Shown in pieces: positions 14,199 to 18,471 of a stretch of DNA of 18,471 nucleotides (the stretch's first letter is position 1; every line of letters starts with the position of its first letter). The translations under genes were made by a program, and so were the position numbers. Below the pieces are notes generated by a model. It did no database searches, was not told the DNA's origin, and worked only from the letters and a program-made list of their open reading frames with translations. The stretch is from the NCBI GenBank assembly GCA_028868455.1, contig JAGWUK010000009.1, positions 1 through 18,471 of the forward strand, in the 5' to 3' direction. This DNA comes from Burkholderiales bacterium. GTDB taxonomy: Bacteria; Pseudomonadota; Gammaproteobacteria; Burkholderiales; Burkholderiaceae_D.

Positions 14199-15113
14199 AT
14201 GGCTATCAAACACTTCCTGCAGTTTTCCGATTTCACGCTGGCCGAATTCAATTACGTGATGCAGCGTGCACACATCATCAAACAAAGGTTCAAGGCTTAC
14301 CAGACCTATCATCCTTTGCTGGATCGCACTTTGGTGATGGTGTTCGAGAAAAATTCCACCCGCACCCGACTCTCGTTCGAAGCAGGCATGCATCAGCTCG
14401 GTGGCGCAGCAATTTATCTGAATACGCGCGACAGCCAGTTGGGACGCGGCGAACCTGTCGAAGACGCTGGTCAGGTCATGTCACGCATGTGCGACATCAT
14501 CATGATCCGTACGTTCGAGCAAGAAATGATTGAGCGCTTCGCAGCCAATTCTCGTGTGCCTGTCATTAATGGACTGACCAATCAACATCATCCATGTCAG
14601 GTGCTGGCCGACGTTTTCACTTATATAGAACACCGTGGTTCCATCACGGGCAAAAAAGTAGCGTGGATAGGTGACGCCAACAATATGTTGTACTCCTGGT
14701 TGCAAGCGGCACAGGTATTCGGTTTTCATTTAAACGTGTCAACGCCCAAGGGATACGACATGGATATGAGCCTGGTTTCCGCAGACAACACGTTTTACAC
14801 CTTGTTCGATAATCCATCAGACGCCTGTGCCGGTGCAGATCTGGTCAATACCGACGTGTGGACCAGTATGGGTTACGAAGACGAAAATCAGGCACGCCTG
14901 AAGGCCTTCGATGGCTGGATCGTTGACGAAGCTAAAATGGCGCGCGCCAACCCCGACGCCTTATTCATGCATTGTCTGCCAGCGCACCGTGGCGAAGAAG
15001 TCTCGGCTGGCGTCATCGACGGACCGCAATCGGTGGTCTGGGACGAAGCAGAAAATCGCCTGCATGTACAAAAAGCCTTACTCGAATACCTCGTCATCGG
15101 AGAGCTTAAATGA
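14199..15113 (+). CDS. argF: Ornithine carbamoyltransferase
   Basis: 304 residues, normal length. The carbamoyl-phosphate loop STRTR is near residue 53, HPCQ is near 132, and the ornithine-binding HCLPAHRGEEVS is near 258. It converts ornithine and carbamoyl phosphate to citrulline in arginine synthesis, in the cytoplasm as a trimer. The ATG at 14199 (MAIKHFLQFSDF) is favoured because the sequence matches the family from there. An in-frame ATG at 14181 would add six residues within the leader hairpin. Its stop overlaps the VOC gene start (ATGA), and argG follows. Confidence 0.96.
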   Translation: MAIKHFLQFSDFTLAEFNYVMQRAHIIKQRFKAYQTYHPLLDRTLVMVFEKNSTRTRLSFEAGMHQLGGAAIYLNTRDSQLGRGEPVEDAGQVMSRMCDIIMIRTFEQEMIERFAANSRVPVINGLTNQHHPCQVLADVFTYIEHRGSITGKKVAWIGDANNMLYSWLQAAQVFGFHLNVSTPKGYDMDMSLVSADNTFYTLFDNPSDACAGADLVNTDVWTSMGYEDENQARLKAFDGWIVDEAKMARANPDALFMHCLPAHRGEEVSAGVIDGPQSVVWDEAENRLHVQKALLEYLVIGELK

Positions 15114-15508
15114 TCGATCACAGCGGCATCACCGCCAGCGATTACACGAAAAGCAAAGCGTTCTACACACAGGCACTGGGCGCGATCGGTTATCAGCTTT
15201 TGATGGAATTCCCGGCCGAGGTGACAGGCGGTACCGATGTCGCCGGATTTGGTGAAGCACCGAAGCCGGATTTCTGGCTGGCGCGTGCCACTGCTGACAA
15301 ACCTGCACATCAGCAATCTATCCACTTCGCTTTTCGTGTCAACAGCCGTGCGCAAGTCGATGCCTTTTATCGGTCGGCGATTGCTGCTGGCGGGCGTGAC
15401 AATGGTGCACCTGGTCTGCGGCCACATTATCATCCCGATTACTATGGCGCCTTCGTACTCGATCCAGACGGGCACAATATCGAAGCGGTATGCCATCACC
15501 CCGAATAA
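15110..15508 (+). CDS. VOC-superfamily (glyoxalase-fold) protein
   Basis: 132 residues of one VOC domain with paired beta-alpha-beta modules. His4 in the first strand, the HFAF strand near residue 71 and Glu in NIEAVCH near the C terminus could supply metal ligands. The VLDPDGHNIE sequence is typical of the family. VOC proteins include glyoxalases, dioxygenases and antibiotic-binding proteins; nothing here fixes the reaction. It overlaps argF by four bases and lies 37 bases before argG, so it is probably translated from the arginine mRNA, although it has no known arginine role. Confidence 0.85.
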   Translation: MIDHSGITASDYTKSKAFYTQALGAIGYQLLMEFPAEVTGGTDVAGFGEAPKPDFWLARATADKPAHQQSIHFAFRVNSRAQVDAFYRSAIAAGGRDNGAPGLRPHYHPDYYGAFVLDPDGHNIEAVCHHPE

Positions 15509-15545
15509 TTTTACATAGTCCCACTGCAATCTCAGAAAGTACATC

Positions 15546-16778
15546 ATGAGCGATATCAAAAAAGTCGTCCTCGCCTATTCTGGCGGCCTGGATACCTCGG
15601 TCATCCTGAAATGGCTGCAAGATAATTACCAATGCGAGATCGTTACCTTCACCGCCGATCTCGGACAGGGCGAAGAGCTGGAACCGGCGCGCGCGAAAGC
15701 AATCAAGTTCGGCATCAAACCAGAGAATATTTATATCGACGACGTGCGTGAAGAATTCGTCCGCGACTTCGTCTTCCCTATGTTCCGTGCAAATACAATT
15801 TACGAAGGTGAATATCTGCTCGGCACATCGATTGCACGTCCGCTGATCGCCAAACGTCTGATCGAGATCGCCAAGGAAACCGGCGCCGACGCGATTTCGC
15901 ACGGTGCGACAGGCAAAGGTAACGATCAGGTCCGTTTCGAACTCGGCGCCTATGCATTAATGCCGGGCGTCAAGATCATCGCTCCGTGGCGCGAATGGGA
16001 TTTGCTGTCGCGTGAAAAACTGATGAAATATGCCGAAGATGCAGGCATAGAAATCGATCAGAAACACAAAAATGGGGGCGCGCCGTATTCGATGGATGCG
16101 AATCTGCTGCACATCAGCTTTGAAGGTCGCCACCTTGAGAACCCAAGCGCAGAGGCCGAAGAAACAATGTGGCGCTGGACTGTTAGTCCAGAAGCTGCGC
16201 CAGACGCACCAGAATACCTGGACGTCGAATTCGAGCGCGGTGATATCGTTGCGCTGAATGGCGTACGTATGTCGCCAGCAACCGTATTGACCGAACTGAA
16301 CCGTCTCGGCGGCAAGCATGGCATTGGGCGCCTTGATCTGGTGGAAAACCGCTACGTCGGCATGAAATCCCGTGGCTGCTACGAAACACCGGGCGGCACC
16401 ATCATGCTGCGCGCGCACCGCGCGATCGAATCCATTACGCTTGATCGTGAAGTCGCGCATCTGAAAGACGATCTGATGCCTCGTTACGCATCCATGATTT
16501 ACAACGGCTACTGGTGGGCACCGGAGCGTATCGCTCTGCAAACCCTGATCGACCACACGCAACAGACGGTCAATGGCTGGGTAAGACTGAAACTGTACAA
16601 AGGCAATGTCATTACCGTTTCCCGTGACTCCAAAACGGATTCGCTGTTCGACATGAATATTGCAACGTTTGACGAAGATGGCGGCGCCTACAATCAGGCA
16701 GACGCTGGTGGCTTCATCAAGCTGAATGCCTTGCGTATGCGTATCGCGGCAAATGCCCGGGCGAAGCGCGGTCAGTAA
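15546..16778 (+). CDS. argG: Argininosuccinate synthase
   Basis: 410 residues, normal length for the bacterial enzyme. The ATP-pyrophosphatase P-loop AYSGGLDTS is at residues 10-18, and [17 protein letters not shown] and the citrulline/aspartate-binding segments follow. It joins citrulline and aspartate using ATP, the step after ArgF. The ATG follows AGAAAG with moderate spacing. A possible weak terminator lies downstream, before ppnP. Large antisense open frames opposite this gene are coding shadows. Confidence 0.97.
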   Translation: MSDIKKVVLAYSGGLDTSVILKWLQDNYQCEIVTFTADLGQGEELEPARAKAIKFGIKPENIYIDDVREEFVRDFVFPMFRANTIYEGEYLLGTSIARPLIAKRLIEIAKETGADAISHGATGKGNDQVRFELGAYALMPGVKIIAPWREWDLLSREKLMKYAEDAGIEIDQKHKNGGAPYSMDANLLHISFEGRHLENPSAEAEETMWRWTVSPEAAPDAPEYLDVEFERGDIVALNGVRMSPATVLTELNRLGGKHGIGRLDLVENRYVGMKSRGCYETPGGTIMLRAHRAIESITLDREVAHLKDDLMPRYASMIYNGYWWAPERIALQTLIDHTQQTVNGWVRLKLYKGNVITVSRDSKTDSLFDMNIATFDEDGGAYNQADAGGFIKLNALRMRIAANARAKRGQ

Positions 16779-16811
16779 ATCGTCACAAGCACAATATTTT
16801 TTAAAAAATTT

Positions 16812-16841
16812 CGACCCACCCAATTTGCGGGCCGTTTTTTT
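16812..16841 (+). terminator. Weak possible terminator after argG
   Basis: CG and CCC pair with GGG and CG around one mismatch and a long loop, followed by seven T. The stem is short and poor; the T-tract runs almost into the GGAG ribosome binding site of ppnP, so it may only partly stop transcription. Confidence 0.35.
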
Positions 16842-16850
16842 GGAGTCTTA

Positions 16851-17168
16851 ATGTCTACCCAATTTGATCAGGTCAGCGTCATTAAACAAGCGAACATTTA
16901 CTTTGATGGTAAATGCGTGTCGCACACAGTCTTATTCGCCGATGGCAGCAAAAAGACTATTGGCGTTATTTTTCCTTCCAGTCTCGTGTTCAATACCGGT
17001 GCCGCTGAAGTGATGGAGCTGAATGCTGGCAAATGCCGCATCCGCATCAAAGGCGACAGCGAATGGGCCAGCTTTGAGGGCGGCCAGAAATTTGAAGTTC
17101 CGGCGAACTCCAGCTTTGAAATCGAAACGCTGGAAACGCTGGATTATGTTTGCCATTTTGTAGTGTAA
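16851..17168 (+). CDS. ppnP: Pyrimidine/purine nucleoside phosphorylase PpnP (DUF1255, YaiE-like)
   Basis: 105 residues of a small cupin-like beta barrel. [20 protein letters not shown] and the following short strands, then [12 protein letters not shown] and a C-terminal YVCHFV, match E. coli YaiE/PpnP (about 94 residues). PpnP splits nucleosides with phosphate to a base and a pentose phosphate. GGAG lies 5 bases before the ATG, a clear ribosome binding site. It may be read as an extension of the argG transcript or from its own promoter, and a strong bidirectional terminator follows. Confidence 0.92.
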   Translation: MSTQFDQVSVIKQANIYFDGKCVSHTVLFADGSKKTIGVIFPSSLVFNTGAAEVMELNAGKCRIRIKGDSEWASFEGGQKFEVPANSSFEIETLETLDYVCHFVV

Positions 17169-17198
17169 GCAGGCACAAATTCAGCAAGGCTGCTGCAT

Positions 17199-17228
17199 AA
17201 AAAAAGGATGCACATGCATCCTTTTTTT
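17199..17228. terminator. Bidirectional terminator between ppnP and murJ
   Basis: GGATGC (17206-17211) pairs with GCATCC (17216-17221) around ACAT, with seven A on the left and seven T on the right. It suits ppnP on the plus strand; murJ on the minus strand reads into it four bases after its stop. Confidence 0.92.
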
Positions 17229-17231
17229 ACG

Positions 17232-18471
17232 TCAGACCTTTGCCAGTTTCCGAAAATCTCTGGGTCTGAACCCCATTATTCCCAAGGCTAAAAAATACGC
17301 CGCTGCCGACGCAGCGATTAACACGCCGAGCGCAGCAGCGCGCAGCACCGGGGTATGCCGCATGCCCAACCAATTGAATTGATCGGACACCCATAAAGCG
17401 ACGCCTGCCATCAACAGCAAAGCAGCCAGCAACTTCAACAAAAACATAGGCCAGCCTTTTTGGGGTTGAAAAATTCCGCGCCTGCGCAAACCTGTGTACA
17501 GCAGCAAAGCGTTCACACAAGCGCCAAGCCCAACTGATAATGCCAGCCCGGCATGGGCAAACAAAGGAACGAAAATCAGATTCAGGCCCTGTGTCGCAAT
17601 CATCACGGTCACCGCGATTTTGACCGGAGTACGGATATCCTGGCGCGCATAAAATCCCGGTGCCAGAATCTTGACGACGATCAGACCAATCAAGCCCAGC
17701 CCATACGCAATCAGCGCATTGGAAGTCATGTGTACGGCATGCGCATCGAATTTCCCGTGATGGAACAAGGTCGACGTCAATGCTTCCGGTATGGTCGCCA
17801 GCGCCACTGCTGCTGGCATTGCCAACAGAAAGGTTAAACGCAGTCCCCAGTCCAGCAAGGCGGAATATTCTTCCGTATCGCCATCGGCATTTGCCTTTGA
17901 TAAACCGGGTAAAAGTATTGTTCCCAATGCGACACCAAGCAAAGCAGTAGGGAATTCCATCAGGCGATCGGCACTGGCCAACCAGCTGATACTGCCAGGT
18001 GCCATGCGTGTCGCCAGACTGGTATTAATCAGAATACTGATTTGCGAAGCCGATACAGCAAGTATTGCCGGCACCATATTGCGCACGATACGTCGAACGC
18101 CCGGGTCTGCCCAGGCAGTACCTGGACGCCAGCCTATGCGCGGCAGCATACCGATTTTCATCAGTGCCGGCACCTGTATCGCCATTTGCAATACCCCGCC
18201 GACAAACACAGCGATCGCCAGCGCATAAATGGGTTGCGCCAGAAAGCGCGAGAGCCACAGCGATCCAGCAATAGAGGTGAGGTTATAAATCACCGGGGTG
18301 AAAGCCGGAATCTTAAACTCGCGCCAGGTGTTGAGAATGCCGCCAGCAAATGCCACCATCGACATAAAACCGATGTACGGAAACATGATGCGCGTCATCA
18401 AAACGCTTGCATCAAACACGGCCGGACGATTCAGAAAACCGGACGCCGCAAAATACAAAATCAGCGGTGCG
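17232..18471 (-). CDS. murJ: Lipid II flippase MurJ (MviN), partial: N terminus beyond the window
   Basis: The window holds 412 codons plus stop, the C-terminal four fifths of a protein usually about 510 residues long. The reading frame runs unbroken to the right edge. TRIMFPYIGFMSMVAFAGGI, LNTWREFKIPAFTPVIYN and many hydrophobic segments (about ten) are MurJ features. It flips the lipid-linked cell-wall precursor across the inner membrane and is normally essential. The TTG at 18458 is an internal leucine, not a start. The stop lies close to the shared terminator. No gene downstream is co-directional in the window. Confidence 0.94.
   Translation of the reverse strand, partial: APLILYFAASGFLNRPAVFDASVLMTRIMFPYIGFMSMVAFAGGILNTWREFKIPAFTPVIYNLTSIAGSLWLSRFLAQPIYALAIAVFVGGVLQMAIQVPALMKIGMLPRIGWRPGTAWADPGVRRIVRNMVPAILAVSASQISILINTSLATRMAPGSISWLASADRLMEFPTALLGVALGTILLPGLSKANADGDTEEYSALLDWGLRLTFLLAMPAAVALATIPEALTSTLFHHGKFDAHAVHMTSNALIAYGLGLIGLIVVKILAPGFYARQDIRTPVKIAVTVMIATQGLNLIFVPLFAHAGLALSVGLGACVNALLLYTGLRRRGIFQPQKGWPMFLLKLLAALLLMAGVALWVSDQFNWLGMRHTPVLRAAALGVLIAASAAAYFLALGIMGFRPRDFRKLAKV

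Noticed and set aside
14888..15559. 223-codon open frame opposite argF and the VOC gene
   Set aside because: It is antisense to two convincing genes and encodes no recognisable motifs.
15957..16823. 288-codon open frame opposite argG on the minus strand
   Set aside because: It lies antisense to a strongly conserved gene and has no recognisable domain or ribosome binding site; it is a coding shadow.
1..18471. CRISPR array, insertion sequence or phage genes
   Set aside because: No regular repeat-spacer pattern, transposase, integrase or terminal inverted repeats were seen.

Overview
The window looks like a chromosomal segment of a betaproteobacterium, most likely Burkholderiales and plausibly Oxalobacteraceae (Herminiimonas/Janthinobacterium-like). 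This is judged from protein resemblance, moderate GC content (slightly above 50 % in coding regions) and the order orn / Ste24 peptidase / pterin dehydratase / rsgA; it is an inference, not a proof. I recognise 18 protein genes, most complete. The right end is cut inside murJ. I see no tRNA, rRNA, insertion sequence, prophage gene or CRISPR array.

Layout. (1) 142-5891, minus strand: six closely packed genes read leftwards. They encode a secreted YncE-like beta-propeller, a polysaccharide deacetylase-like protein, a sterol-desaturase-family membrane hydroxylase, an EI24/CysZ-like membrane protein, a stand-alone CinA-type molybdopterin-binding domain, and a membrane-anchored TAXI-type binding protein. 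Several junctions overlap by 1-4 bases, so they are probably co-transcribed and partly translationally coupled. (2) 6118-6607, plus: a small FKBP-type prolyl isomerase with a folded 3' region and a bidirectional terminator. (3) 6634-7221, minus: orn, with only 22 bases between its start and the start of the divergent operon. (4) 7244-9787, plus: Ste24-type M48 peptidase, pterin-4a-carbinolamine dehydratase and rsgA. (5) 9888-13791, minus: a four-gene polysaccharide O-acetylation cassette (SGNH hydrolase, AlgF-like, AlgI/MBOAT-like, AlgJ/AlgX-like) with no polymerase or export gene nearby in the window. (6) 13792-14198: a 407-base AT-rich intergenic region (about 30 % GC in the 300 bases I counted) between the cassette and the arginine genes. 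(7) 14199-16778, plus: argF, a VOC/glyoxalase-fold gene overlapping argF by four bases, and argG. (8) 16851-17168, plus: ppnP. (9) 17232 to the right edge, minus: the C-terminal three quarters of murJ.

How the genes work together. ArgF and ArgG catalyse consecutive steps of arginine synthesis (ornithine to citrulline to argininosuccinate). The cassette would move acetyl groups across the inner membrane (AlgI-like) and attach them to a periplasmic polysaccharide (AlgJ-like, AlgF-like), with the SGNH protein as a possible second transferase or an esterase. The left cluster mixes envelope enzymes with uncharacterised membrane proteins and has no obvious single pathway. Points of most interest are the stand-alone O-acetylation cassette, its upstream mini-ORF with a near-perfect ribosome binding site, the hairpin covering the AlgI-like start, the five TACAAA repeats in its AT-rich promoter region, and the folded FKBP 3' region that could be a small RNA.
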